Source: Phragmites australis
Lineage: Eukaryota; Streptophyta; Magnoliopsida; Poales; Poaceae
Reading direction: 5' to 3'
Length of the DNA: 64,000 bases
Assembly (NCBI RefSeq): GCF_958298935.1
Contig: NC_084922.1
Span: forward strand, 17,114,501 to 17,178,500
The position numbers were made by a program, and so were the translations under genes. This document shows, in pieces, positions 45,516-57,000 of the stretch; the first letter of the stretch is position 1, and each line of letters starts with the position of its first letter. The notes beneath the pieces are model-generated. The model saw only the letters and a program-made list of their open reading frames with translations, was not told where the DNA came from and did no database searches.

Positions 45516-47512
45516 TTGTGGCTAGAATAGCAAATACATGTACACTAGGATTACCTTAGCAGAAAACTGAACGTTGGTACGGAACCAATCAAAATACATA
45601 TGTTTCCACGGACCTGGACGAGAAAAGTTCCCCCGAGCTAGAGATTTCCCGGAGCACGAGGACTTGGGACCTCTCTACCGTGGACGTGATCCGCAGTGCA
45701 CCAGTAGAGTGGGTCCTAGTTTTCAGTGAAATAGGGGAGATGGCTCATGGTGGACCACGCGTACGAAGGTCATTTGGTACCGCGTAGTACTGGGCGTTCG
45801 TTCCCGCCAACGAGGGGCGGGATTGGGTTTGAGGCCTCCCGCCGCCCTCGAAATTGGGTCCGGAGAAGATGAAATGTGGTTGGGTTTTGTTTCGTTGTTT
45901 TGGGTGGCTCAGATGTGGTCATGGCCCGGTATTGAAAGTGGGTCCATCTTAAACCGCACTAATATATTTTTTTATAAATATCTTATTTATAAGGATACCG
46001 TGATATTTTTGGTTCCAAGCTCATTAGCTACCAATGCCCGTGCTTCACTGCCAGTGGACCTAATTGGTAAAGCATCAAAACCTAGAAATATATATTCTCC
46101 AATCAAATCTGTTTCAGGGGGAAATGAGAAATATGTTGAACCTCACATAAGATTTAATCTGATCAACAGATAAAATCAGCATCAGATTGGTCTAAATTAA
46201 GGTTCAAGATTAGAAGTCAAAGATTTAAAGGTCAAGGTCTAAAATGAACATTTTGTGAACAGGAATTCTGAATTTGGTTAGTAAGTCAAAGTGGCAAGCT
46301 CAATAATAAAGGTATTATTCTCTATTAACTATAAAGGAACATAATTGTATTTTCTAAAAAATATGGATATTCCGGATCATAGTAAAAGTCAAGTTTACCT
46401 CATCGCACGTTGTTTGTTTTATCTGGATATTCTCATTTGCCTTTCTTTCTTGTCTTCGGAAAACATTGTTTATATATGTATTTCACAAGACTATTATTGC
46501 CTTATTTAAATGAGTGAAATTACAATTTTGGCAATTTGGTTGTCATTTTAGCAAATAATAATTTTTTGGATGATACTACTTTACCTGGCGATCCTATCAA
46601 ATTACTATCAAGTTGTGCATGCATGATTCGGTTTAGGAAGGATAATTAGGACTTCATTCAATAATCAATGTTAGGATTTATTAACTTCACCTCTTTAAAT
46701 CTTTGAAGTGCGCCACATGGTAGCTCATTGTAAATATTTACTTAATTCATCAATATAAAAATGATATAAGTATAATTGTTGTTTGCAAAAAAAATATACT
46801 CTATTTGTTGCACCTATGCCCAAATGACATTTGTCCATGGATAGTGGAATACAATGTAATTATCGAGATATCAAGATAATTTCGTATACATAACTTAACT
46901 ATTCTTAGTTACCATATAATATGATGCATGGCTATTGCACTTTCCGGTCATGAGTGATAATATTTGTTTTTGAGTAGGACTCAGGCCGAGCCAACACTCG
47001 GGCCACTTGGACCATGGCCCGAGTTATGGTCCATATTTTCCATGGATTACATCCTTTGTCCCTATATATGCATTACAATCTAGTAGAGCACAAGTTCCAT
47101 GGGCCAGCCCGAGTCGCACAGCTGATGCAACTCCATCCCTGGAGTAGGACACATGGCAAAGGATTGATAAACATAATGTTAAGTCATCCCAATCATTAAA
47201 AAAGGACAAGGGGACCACTTCTATGGGCATAAAGTTTGGGAGTGTATTTAGTTGTACAAAGGTTCCATACAAACATCTGTTAGGTAGATATATAATCGTG
47301 CATGGATAAGTGGTTATGTTATGTAGATATATAACCATACATGAATAAGTGGGTCTACACGTGGTAAGTCCAAATATAGATCTAAGTTTCCAGAGCTCTC
47401 GATGCACTTACGTCTTTCTTAGGTATTGAGGGACGCTTATGGCTCGTCTTGATGCATAGTTTTGTTCCATGTTCATTCTCCACCGTTTCTTTGCACTCAT
47501 TACTTTTCCCAA
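45516..47512. other. Intergenic sequence, no gene recognised
   Basis: About 45560-45960 is moderately GC-rich, the rest strongly AT-rich. Short ORFs (45823-46173, 47014-47199, 47407-47024) show no domain. A CTATATATGC TATA-like site near 47063 precedes the isopentenyltransferase fragment, and a GGCCCGAGTTATGG / CTCGGGCCACTTGG inverted motif lies near 46997-47031. No transposon ends found. Confidence 0.35.
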
Positions 47513-47717
47513 ATGTTGGCGAATAAGTTGGTGGTGATCGTGGGTGCTACGGGCATAGGGAAGACAAAGCTATCAATTGATGCGGCTAAGGTGATCGGCA
47601 GTGAGGTGTTGAATGTTAACAAGATGAAAATCTATGCCGGTCTTGACATCGCCACCAGCAAGGTGAGTCTGCTTGACCGACGTGGTATTCCCCATCACCT
47701 TATGTATTGTTCATGCT
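47513..47717 (+). pseudogene. N-terminal fragment of an isopentenyltransferase gene
   Basis: The frame starting MLANKLVVIV carries the P-loop GATGIGKTKLSID, then EVLNVNKMKIYAGLDIATSKV and DRRGIPHHLM, the order and wording of the first 65 or so residues of plant adenylate/tRNA isopentenyltransferases (cytokinin or tRNA prenylation). In the family the segment after EV normally has Asp before the Lys (NSDK or NADK); here it is NVNK, so a conserved catalytic Asp is replaced by Asn. Homology stops at PHHLM; the frame runs YCSC then stop, and I cannot find the other 80% or so of the enzyme downstream. Best read as a captured or truncated gene fragment. A first exon of a gene with a distant second exon is less likely. 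Confidence 0.75.
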
Positions 47718-49232
47718 AAGAATAATATCTACTTACTATCCTAGTACCTTGTGTATTGTTTTGTGAGCTTTTTACTCCTGCACATATGAGTTTTCCCAGA
47801 GGATCAATAATTTTATGGTTGGTTGTTCGGCTAGCTTGTTAAAGTTGAAATTAGCCATGTTAGGCAACACATCCATTTATATTGTTTTATTGGTTATGAT
47901 ACGGATGGTCCTTTTGATTCATCACCTCTCATTCGATATATATGCTTCACGATGTGAATTAACAATAGCTGCTCACTATGCTAGTATCATATGCATTGTT
48001 CACAATGCTTTGTATAAGTTCACTTGTCCCCACACCGTGGATTCCATAGTTTTTGCTTGCAAAGTTCACTTTAGAGTTAAATCACCAAAACAAATGGACA
48101 CATTATACTTACCTATATGTTTTTCCTACACAATTTTAAATAAAGTGTAAAACATTAGGTTTAGATGTGGTTAATATTACGCAAAAGCGGTATATAATTG
48201 GCATGTAATTAATACAAACCTTATGTGATGTTCTGGAGTGCAAATAAATTATATTAGCTAAATCCCATATAAAACAAATGTAGTTACATTAAGATACTTC
48301 CAACATAAAATACAAAATGTTTGTTGGTCTAATGGTCATTGGGAACATGTTTCATGGAATTGCTCTAGAACTGAATTTTGTATTGTCATTTGTTAGTGTT
48401 TGTTATGTTCTTTACCGTTTGTTTATAGCTTTAAGTACTTTAATGTCTGATCGTTGGTCCCTTGTTAATCCCTCCATTGCATTATAAAGAGCATACTTAT
48501 TTTAAGTCTTTGTTAGTTTATATATAAAACAAACACATATACCGAAGCCTAGTTCCCTTGTATTCTCTTAAAAAATCTTGTTCAATGCACAAAATTTTGT
48601 GCCATTCTCATGTATGTAGAATGGATGTTCAGTGTGTAAGATATAGAGATCCACAAATCATGCATGCATTAGATGGCAAGGATGGATTATTAGAGAGTTC
48701 ATGAGTGGCCCTATATTTAGTGCTACAAATGAGATTTTCAATCCTGATTAAGTTGGTTGTTCTTGTGAATGGTTTGAATTTGACAAGAACTATGAATTCA
48801 AAAGTGTATCTATTCTAGTATTGGTATTTATTCTCTTGTGTATGTTCCAATTGTTGTTGTCAATCTTCATGTTTGAAGGATACTCTTCATGCTATGAAAA
48901 TTATCTACTTAGTATGCTTAGTATCTTGTGTTTTGTTTTGTAGGTTTGTTACTAGTTCACATATGAGTTTTTCAAGAGTTTTTTTAAATTATCATTTTTT
49001 TTATATTGGGAATAGAAAAATTAATATGTGGTTTTAAATTTTTTCAAAAATATACCAGTGTCGCCATGCCTTGGGGCAACGCCGGCCAAGTCGTTGTTGA
49101 CAAAACATTGTGTAGACAAACCATGTGTCAACACTTCTCTTTGGGCCCTAATGTGGGCCGTCAGGCCTTGTGCCACTACATGGTTTGGCGACACAGTCAA
49201 TTGTAGCCATACGGTTTGATGACACCATTCAA
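47718..49232. other. AT-rich intergenic sequence with an internal dispersed duplication
   Basis: A block at about 47708-47805 (ATCTACTTACTATCCTAGTA, CACATATGAGTTTTCCC) recurs diverged at about 48885-48980 (ATCTACTTAGTATGCTTAGTA, CACATATGAGTTTTTCA). An ORF at 47815-48150 has no domain I know. About 49060-49215 is GC-richer, with a CGCCATGCC / GGCGACAC style common in grass transposons. Confidence 0.4.
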
Positions 49233-49620
49233 AAATCATAATTTTTTCATATTGTCTTGGATGTAGATAAACATTATATGAAAATTATAGTTCCTAACGA
49301 GATCTAAAAAATTTTAGTACATCATCTGAAGCATTTTAGATGCACAATTTTAGAATACATGTTGAACTATAAAGTTGTAGATATCGTTAAGATCTCTAAT
49401 TTTTATATAAAGTTTATCTCCATATGAGATAATATGAAAAATTAGTTTTTTTTTTCAAAAATCAGCCATGGGTTGGCATGGAGATAAGGTTAAAAATTAC
49501 AGGTGATATTTAAAAAAAATCATAACTTTTCATATGATCTCGGATGGAGATAAACTTTATATAAAAGTTATATCCCTCAACTATATCTACAACTTTGCAT
49601 TTCATCATTGTTTCATTTGA
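49233..49620. repeat. Three copies of a 90-bp motif, two direct and one inverted
   Basis: Copy 1 (about 49233-49320) and copy 3 (about 49518-49600) are direct; copy 2 (about 49370-49455) is inverted between them. Each carries CATATGATCTCGGATGGAGA-like wording, then ATAAACTTTATATAAAAGTT and an ACGAGATCTA or CTATATCTAC block. The arrangement could fold into a large hairpin. Confidence 0.7.
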
Positions 49621-49650
49621 AGCTTTTGGATGCCCCAAAAGTGGCTAGAA

Positions 49651-50182
49651 TGTTCAGTGCCGAAGATTAGTTCACGATAATATGTTCGTAAATTGACTGG
49701 GTACCTTCGAGAGTATGGATTAATCACCAAGTGAGATAAAATGATGTATACAGGTTCAGATCTCCGATTGGAGTAATATCCTATGTCCTGTGGGGGTGTT
49801 GCTGCCTTGTATTGATGATCTTGAGTACGAGCAAGGTGGCTAAGACTATTACAAGGAGTTGATTAGATCTAATCTATCCTAAGTCTAAAGTCATCGAATA
49901 ACTCCTCTGTTGTTGCCTTTTGTGTTGCTCGTAGTTCCTTGTTCCTTCTTCTCCTCCACCAGCCTTTTCACCTTATATAGGGGTGAGGTACCGACTCCTA
50001 TCCAGCCGTAGTTAATAGGGAGTTGTCTTCCTTAACGTGCAAGTAGATATATCTGTTTTGAATACAGGTCGTATCGGTTTGGGTAACCAATCTAATCCTT
50101 CTCTGTATGTACTTTCTTGATTCCTGGTGTATCAGCTACCGTACTCCTTATGGGCATATACCCCATAGTTAGATATTCGACA
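49651..50182 (-). mobile_element. 3' LTR of a Tat-like gypsy element
   Basis: 532 bp, plus strand TGTTCAGTGCCGAAG ... GATATTCGACA (minus: TGTCGAATATC ... CACTGAACA). A purine tract follows at the expected side. The left target pentamer would be TAGAA (49646-49650); its partner is beyond the window end. Assigned to the same element as the minus-strand pol at 60309-64000 because orientation and order fit. Confidence 0.65.
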
Positions 50183-50205
50183 GTAGCCCCCTAACTCTAC
50201 TCTGG
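50183..50205 (-). other. Polypurine tract of the Tat-like element
   Basis: The minus strand reads CCAGAGTAGAGTTAGGGGGC and then TAC before the LTR start TGTCG. The G/A-rich run GAGTTAGGGGG is where plus-strand priming would occur. Confidence 0.6.
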
Positions 50206-50829
50206 AGGAGAGGTTTCCATAAGCACCTACTCGAGTACTATCAAGTTTAAGCTTAGTCGAGTAAAGTAGATCAGGCTCATGGTCGAAAGAACTGAGTATG
50301 CACGGATTCTTTCTTGAGTATCAAGTGGAAACTCAGTCGGGTCGAGCGCCCTGTGGCTAACCGCACTCGAGACTTGAAGAAACTCAACTGATTGACACCC
50401 GACTCCGAGTAGAGTTAAAAAACCATTCAAAATTTGAAACAACGGGTATGGGCACATTTAATGTGGGCAGAAGGGTGTGCAGAGATTCACACGTTGCCAT
50501 CATTCCTTTTTTCACGTCTGTCGAGGCGTTGTAAAGGTGGGTGTGGTTGAAACAGCGGTAACTTTTTGGATTTTTACCCGTAAGACCCGAACTTGCAGCA
50601 ACCATTCTTCGTCCTTGGCCAATAGTCTTCCTGCACAAGCCTCTTAACTTTCTCTACCTCGGCATGCACCACCGCCAGAAAGGAGTTTAGATCCATAGAT
50701 CCCAACTCTTCCTCAGTGATCCCAACCTCCTCCTCATCAGAGAAGCAGTCGGATGCAGCAGCTGCCAGCACCTCACCCGATCAGTATGATGAGGCGAAGT
50801 TCATGATTGAGGCCTAGAGGCCCTCAGCT

Positions 50830-53390
50830 ATGCAAGAAACTCGGCTGGTGGAACTTGAAGCAGAAGGAGTGGTGCCACCGTGTAGCCTGGTCGAATGGAG
50901 GACGACATCGGGTGAAAGATTTCCTTCCTTCAAGATCGAGCATGAGTTCATAGTTTTTGAGTCTTTCTTCCGTTGTGGTTTTAATATCCCTCCTTCCAAG
51001 TTCCTTCTCAATGTGCTCGATTGATACCAGATTGAACTTCACCACCTTAACCCCAATTCGGTCACCATGTTGAGTGTTTTTGTTCATCTTTGTGAGGCTT
51101 TCCTTGGCATCGAGCCAAGTTTGTATCTTTTTCAGTGTTTTTATTAACTAAAAGGGATTACCAAAAATAAATGTGTCAGGGGATATGGTTTCCGCTTGAG
51201 GAGTGGGATGAGAAACTCCTATATCTTAGTTCCCCTAACTTCCTCTTGGTCGAAGGATTGGAAGAAACTTTGGGTTTACGTCTCTAATCCCGTCCTGATC
51301 GGTTTTCCTTTAGTGTATAGAGGTCTTTTTCCTGTCCAAAATCTTTCTTGTACGCAAGAGCATCGAGAGTCCGGTCACACCACCAACTTCGCCAACAGGA
51401 TTGGCATGCTGAGGCAATTTGGCCTTACTAGGTGGCATGTGGCTAAAGACTTCATTAGTAAGAGATTGAGTCCCTTTAAGGCGCGAACGTGCCTGTTTTG
51501 GGAGTACAGTGGGGAGGAAGATGCTTCCAAGGATGCAGCCAGATGTAAGGTTTAGTTAGCACTTTGCCCTTTTCGTTTGGCTATGATCTTCGAGCTTTGT
51601 CGAGAAAACATTTCTTTTCTTTGTCAGCCTTGCCTGCCCAAGACGTCACCGTCTGGCTGAACAAGCTTTTTTCTTCCGGCGCACCGGAGTGTGGCATTGC
51701 ACCTTACTCCTTAGCAAATCCTCGACCAGACGTAAGGATTTTCTTAATGGAACAGTAAGACTTGTTATTATCTATTTGTTCTGACTTGTCTGTGTGACTG
51801 CAGGTTCCAGTTTTCCGTTAAGAACATATCCTTTCAAGTGAGGTCTTTGATCTCGACGATGCTACTTCTGTCGATGTCGTCGACAAGGGGAAATGATCGA
51901 CCGACGAGGAGGCCGAGGGGTCTCTTTGATCGAAGAGATTGTCCCCGTCTTCTCATCTGTTGTCGGATTTGTGCCCTCTCAAGCGCAAGCAAATGAGCCC
52001 TCGGGTATGCTTACTGAAGTTTTTATTATCTTCTTATTTCCTTTCAAATTATCAAGTAGATACCTGAATGCATTTGGTTTGGATGAGTGGCCTTTTGTTA
52101 GGGAATGGTGAGTGTACCAACCCAATCGCTTCCTCGAGCAACCACCGCTCTCGATGACTCGACCGAAAAGGTAACTCTTTTCGAGTTATCGATTTTCTTT
52201 CGGTCATTCTATCAATGATGAGTTGTATGGATGCCTCTTTTTTAGGGGATGTCTGGCGCATCCTCACAATCGCCAACTCGAGGGCCTGACATGCCTGATA
52301 ACTCGACTAGAGAGGTAATTTCAGCCGAATTATCGCTCTTTAGTTGGTCATACTTTTACTCAATAATGCATTCTTTTTATCTGGTGCTTTGCAGGCTACT
52401 GATGACTTGACTTTGCCTGGTCCATGTGTAACTCCTCCACTGGCTCTGCCTACCGGACCAAGAACAAAGAAGTTGACAACAAAAAGGCTAGAGTCAAGCA
52501 TCATTTCACACTTTCCGATTTCACACTTTCTGATTTCAAAGAGGTTTGTCCTGGATTCTGATCTCGATTGGTTGATTGGCAGTCCTTTCTTTTCCTATTC
52601 TCTTATTATGTTGATTGCAGACTATCGACTGAGGCATAAATCAAGGTTGCTAGCGTCTTGACCAGCCATCCGGGGCTAACTTCCCCGGTTGACTCATCCT
52701 CGGCTCCAATTAGGGATCCTTCCTCGAGCGCGCTCGAAGAAGACCTGCAGCTCTGGGGAAGCGAAACTTCAATATCAATCCCGACTGATGATCCGTGGGT
52801 GGTGATAAAAACTCTTCTCCAGGCTACAAGCGCTCAGGTAGTTGCCGCCGAGGCCAACCACCACAATAAGCTCGAAGCCAAGAGGGAGAAAATTGAACGT
52901 ATGTCTATTCTTGATCATAAGTGCGTGATTCGATTATTGGATGACCAGCAAAGAATTATTATTTGGTTTACCTTTTAGGCCTTGAGTCCTCCTGCAACAA
53001 CAAGAAAAAGTTTCTTGCTGACGCAATGAAGAAGGTTAACGACGATGTCAAGTTTCAGGAGAGACTCAGAAATCAAGTGAACACCGCTCGAGCTGGAAAG
53101 AAGGCGATGATGTCTGAAAGGATGCTGTTGTCCTGGCTCTTCAAGGGCTAAAGGAGCAGATCCTCGACCTTATGTCCCAAACAACCTCTGCAAGTGCTGC
53201 CACATTGCTACGTATTCTCAAGAACTATAACCCCGCACTCGATACCTCATTGGTGACAGTCGGGTTTAATTGCACTAGAGAGGAGGTCGCAAAACTTGTA
53301 GAAAGCGTCTAGCCGGTAGTTCCAGCTTTTGTCGAGTCATTGAGGCTTAGTTTGCCTAGTGACGATAGTGAGGGGAGTCCCTCGGATTAA
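50830..53390 (+). pseudogene. Antisense ORF of the Tat-like element, gypsy-type 'transposase' domain family
   Basis: Runs on the strand opposite to pol, between pol and the 3' LTR. From the ATG at 50830: FPSFKIEHEFIVFESFFRCG, FNIPPSKFLLNVL, then in the same frame after one stop YQIELHHLNPNSV and LCEAFLGIEPS, the pattern of the Pfam family called putative gypsy-type transposase. 51196-51555 continues with LRSGMRNSYILVPLTSSW and WVYVSNP; 52658-53151 is a later Ala/Lys/Glu-rich coiled segment. Stops and frame shifts break the reading frame throughout, so this copy is dead. Such additional antisense ORFs are known from the Tat lineage (for example Grande). Function unknown; despite the family name there is no evidence of transposase chemistry. 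Confidence 0.7.
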
Positions 53391-54044
53391 TGGTCCATCC
53401 TGTTTTGACACTTGTAAGATATATTTTATGATCTAAGAATGTACGCAGCAAGGCTACATTTTGCCAATCTATTATGCTTTTATCATCTATTTCCTTGTCG
53501 ATGAAATAGGATTAACATAAGTAGATGCATAACTGGTGTCATCGTTCTCAAGACCATACGATTACGCATTTGTCAATACCTGAAATCTTAACTAAATAAG
53601 CCATTAGATATGCGGCCCTTGAGTACTCGAGAAGACTGTAATAGTGAGGCAAAGACTACTACAGAGCTAGAAAAAGCATACCAATTTTTTTGCGAACTTC
53701 TATCAATTTGTGCATTCGATCATCATACAAACATGAACTCGATAGAGAGCACAAGCAAGGCAGACTAGGACTTCAGAATCCTTTTGGCCGTTAGGCGTGA
53801 GATGTCTGACAATTTTGTGTCGTTATGCCTCCTGAGGTATAGTTATCCATCATTGACCCAACACATGCCTCTGTTGGTTCTATTTATCGTGATCAACGCA
53901 GAGCCAGATAAAATTTTGCAAAAAAACATATAAAAGAAATATGGTATTACGATGTAGCCCCCGACTCTATGGTCGAGGAAGAAATTACTCGATCGGAGAG
54001 TAGAAAAGGACATACCTGTACCATTGATCGGAGAGTAGTGTTAT
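53391..54044. other. Tat-like element internal non-coding part, left of the nested insertion
   Basis: No coding domain. It ends with the pentamer GTTAT (54040-54044) and resumes at 59131 with the same pentamer, after a 5.1 kb insertion. ACTCGA/TCGAGT hexamers scattered here also recur beyond 59131, supporting continuity. Confidence 0.55.
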
Positions 54045-57000
54045 TGTCAGGACCCCGATCCCGGGTTCCCCTGTGCCTCCTGTATCAGTCCCTGGATCAA
54101 GTAGCTGATACGCACAGAATTCAACAGAATGATATCAAATACATACTTCGAATACAAATAAGTAAAATAAATACCTGAAAAGCGAAAAGATGGTCTGATG
54201 GACAAGAATCCACAGCAGACCAGCCAGGCAGAAGAGCCTACAGCGCAGCGGAGCGAAACGACGATGCAACCCAATGCCACAGGCAACTCGGGTGCGGACG
54301 CGACCTTAGACTTCTTCTCTTCGACTTCATCTGGGTTGAGGTTGATATCCAACTCAACAATCTGAAAGCAACAAGACTGAGTACGGAAGGTACTCAACAA
54401 GTCCTATACTACTTCAAAGGGGTTGATAGATGCATAATGAATATTTCAAGGATAAGGCTTTACGGCATAGTTTTAAGCGTAAAGCAGGTTTTATGCAGGT
54501 ATCAAGTTATATTCTCCACTGTTAACCTTTTGAAATAAACGCAACAAAGCTTTTGAAACAAAGGCAGGCATCTTCTGTTGGTACTGAGTATCACCTCAAG
54601 TCCCCAACGTATTATTAGAAGGTAACCTGTCGAAATAGTTTTAAAACCAAAACCAGGGTAACAAGTGTATCTGGGGGTTTTTGGTCCTGGGAGGGACTAT
54701 ACCTCACTCCGCAGTCCCTTTTATCACATCTGGTGTACCTCTAGTACCACACAGCTTCTGGCGGATCGAGCCAGGAACCACATCACACGGACATCTAGTC
54801 CACACACTCACGCATCAAGACGCACGCACCCGGAGTCTATTCAAGTGAGGTCAATGCTTTGCATGTCCATGACCGTGGACACGGCTATTCGAATAGGTTT
54901 ACACTCTGCAGAGGTTGTACAGCTTTACCCATACGATATGCTCAGCCTCCAACCGTTGCAAGCGGAGGAGCGAATCATACCGAGACTCTCCAAACACCTT
55001 TCCTGCCGGGCTTTTCCACGAGACACGCCAAGTTCCAGAGCTGCATGTTCCGAAGGTCAGCCTCCATTTTTAAGCCTAAGCCGGTCCCTGAACCTCCAAA
55101 CAGCGGGACAGATAGACCCCTGGCTGCTCGTTGCTCTCAGCCTCCTGGTATGATGCCCAACTTAGTCCAGTGAAGAAAAATCAAGTCCTGCCCATACAGG
55201 ACGCATGGTTGCACGGGGTGTCTAAGCATGACGGCGCAAGACTCGGTCCTTAAGCGGCCGGGCTAGGCATCTTCACGGGCAATGAATACCATCATGTAAC
55301 TCAAGCCCCCAAGAGCATCCTCCCCGGAGGACTACTCTACCTGCCCGCGCCAAAACAGTTTTCACCCATTTTTACACATCACCTTCCATGTCCCACCCGA
55401 CATCAAGGATTTCACCACAATCACGGAATTCACAACCATCAAGGAATCATGGTATATGAGTTATTGTTGATAACAGTAAATCTTGTCTCCGAAGAGAAGT
55501 GTTTTAAAAACAATATCTCCGAGGAGACGTATTTTCAAAAGCGACATCTCCGAGGAGATGTATTCAATCCTAAGCATGCTAGATATCATGGTGTCATCTA
55601 TTGTTAATATATGTAACAACAGGTATTCCTAGGGTGATATGTATTCTGGATGATAACATGTATGGCATGGCAGTGTTGATAGGGTTAACTACTACAAGTA
55701 GTTTGAAAGAAATGCAATATATAGCACATGCGATAATAAGTCTGATTTTAGTTGATCATATATATTATTCGAAAACATAGGTTCAATATGATCAAGGAAA
55801 TAGGACTTGCCTTCTTGAAGGGTCAATTCAAGATTGGTCTTGTCGTTCACATCTTTCGGGTTCTTCATCGCTGGATCTTGCCTTCAGTCCCTTCCTCGCG
55901 TTCTTGCTTAGAACCATGACTTCGAGCCTACGTAGATTAACGACAAAAAGCGCACAACGATTAAGCAATTGAACACCAGAATAAAACCAAATGAAATATC
56001 AAAGCAGAAGAAGAACGACGAAAGCTAAACCTAGCGGAAGACGATCGATAACTCTAAGCAACACGAAGCTAGTACACAGAAAATAACGGGATAATCTAGC
56101 GAAGCTAGGCTAAGCTATTAACCTAGTTGTTTTATCAACTTAAGAGAAAACCTGAACAAATCACGATTAACTAGGTGAACTCTTATTAGATTAACTGTCG
56201 AAGGACGACAGCTAGAGATTCTACGTGTAGATGAGTGCACGTGTACATACATGAATATATGTGTAATACTTACTTTTATATGTATGTGAGCATGTATACA
56301 TATATACGTAAGTATAACTCTAGACGATTATATGTGCTTAAGTGTGGAGATTAATTATTCTAATCTATAGCACTAAACCTGGTTATTTAGTAACTAATCT
56401 TAATTACTTAGTTTGTTAATTGCCACACTAATTAAGTTATATTTAATACTATCATAAAAGCATACAGGTAATTAATTAATTAGGTTAATCTATCCTTTGA
56501 ATCTAATTAATTAATTATCAAAAGGTTATTCAATTAATTAATTACCAATGTTAAATTATTCTATCACATCCTAATGACTAATATCTATTTATCTATCATT
56601 TACACGGGTTAATTGATTACCTTAATTGAACTAAGATTAAATCTATAAACTATCACATGGAATATCACATGAAATCTCAATTTATTCTTAAACACTTAAT
56701 TGAAACAACATTTAGTTATTCTTATTAATAAAAGGAATTAACCTGCTTAAGCTAGGTTATCATAAGTGACTAATCTATGATTACAACATAAACATCATTA
56801 TCGAATTATCTAACTCGACGTTATTTATTAAAGGAGAAAATCTAAATCTAGATCAAATACCGCAATACAAATAATTACCAAACGAGAAAATTAAACGAAC
56901 TCCAAAATTTACAATATTTGGCATGGAGGTAGATTATGATTTTAGAGGAACATTGGCGAAAGAATCGCCGAAATCGGAGTTGAATTGGAGGAGATATGGC

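Noticed and set aside
47815..48150. 111-aa ORF after the isopentenyltransferase fragment, tested as a continuation exon
   Set aside because: No isopentenyltransferase motifs; AT-rich hydrophobic translation only.
54665..55173. 162-aa and 104-aa plus-strand ORFs
   Set aside because: Inside the nested LTR-like insertion, overlapping each other, with no domain.
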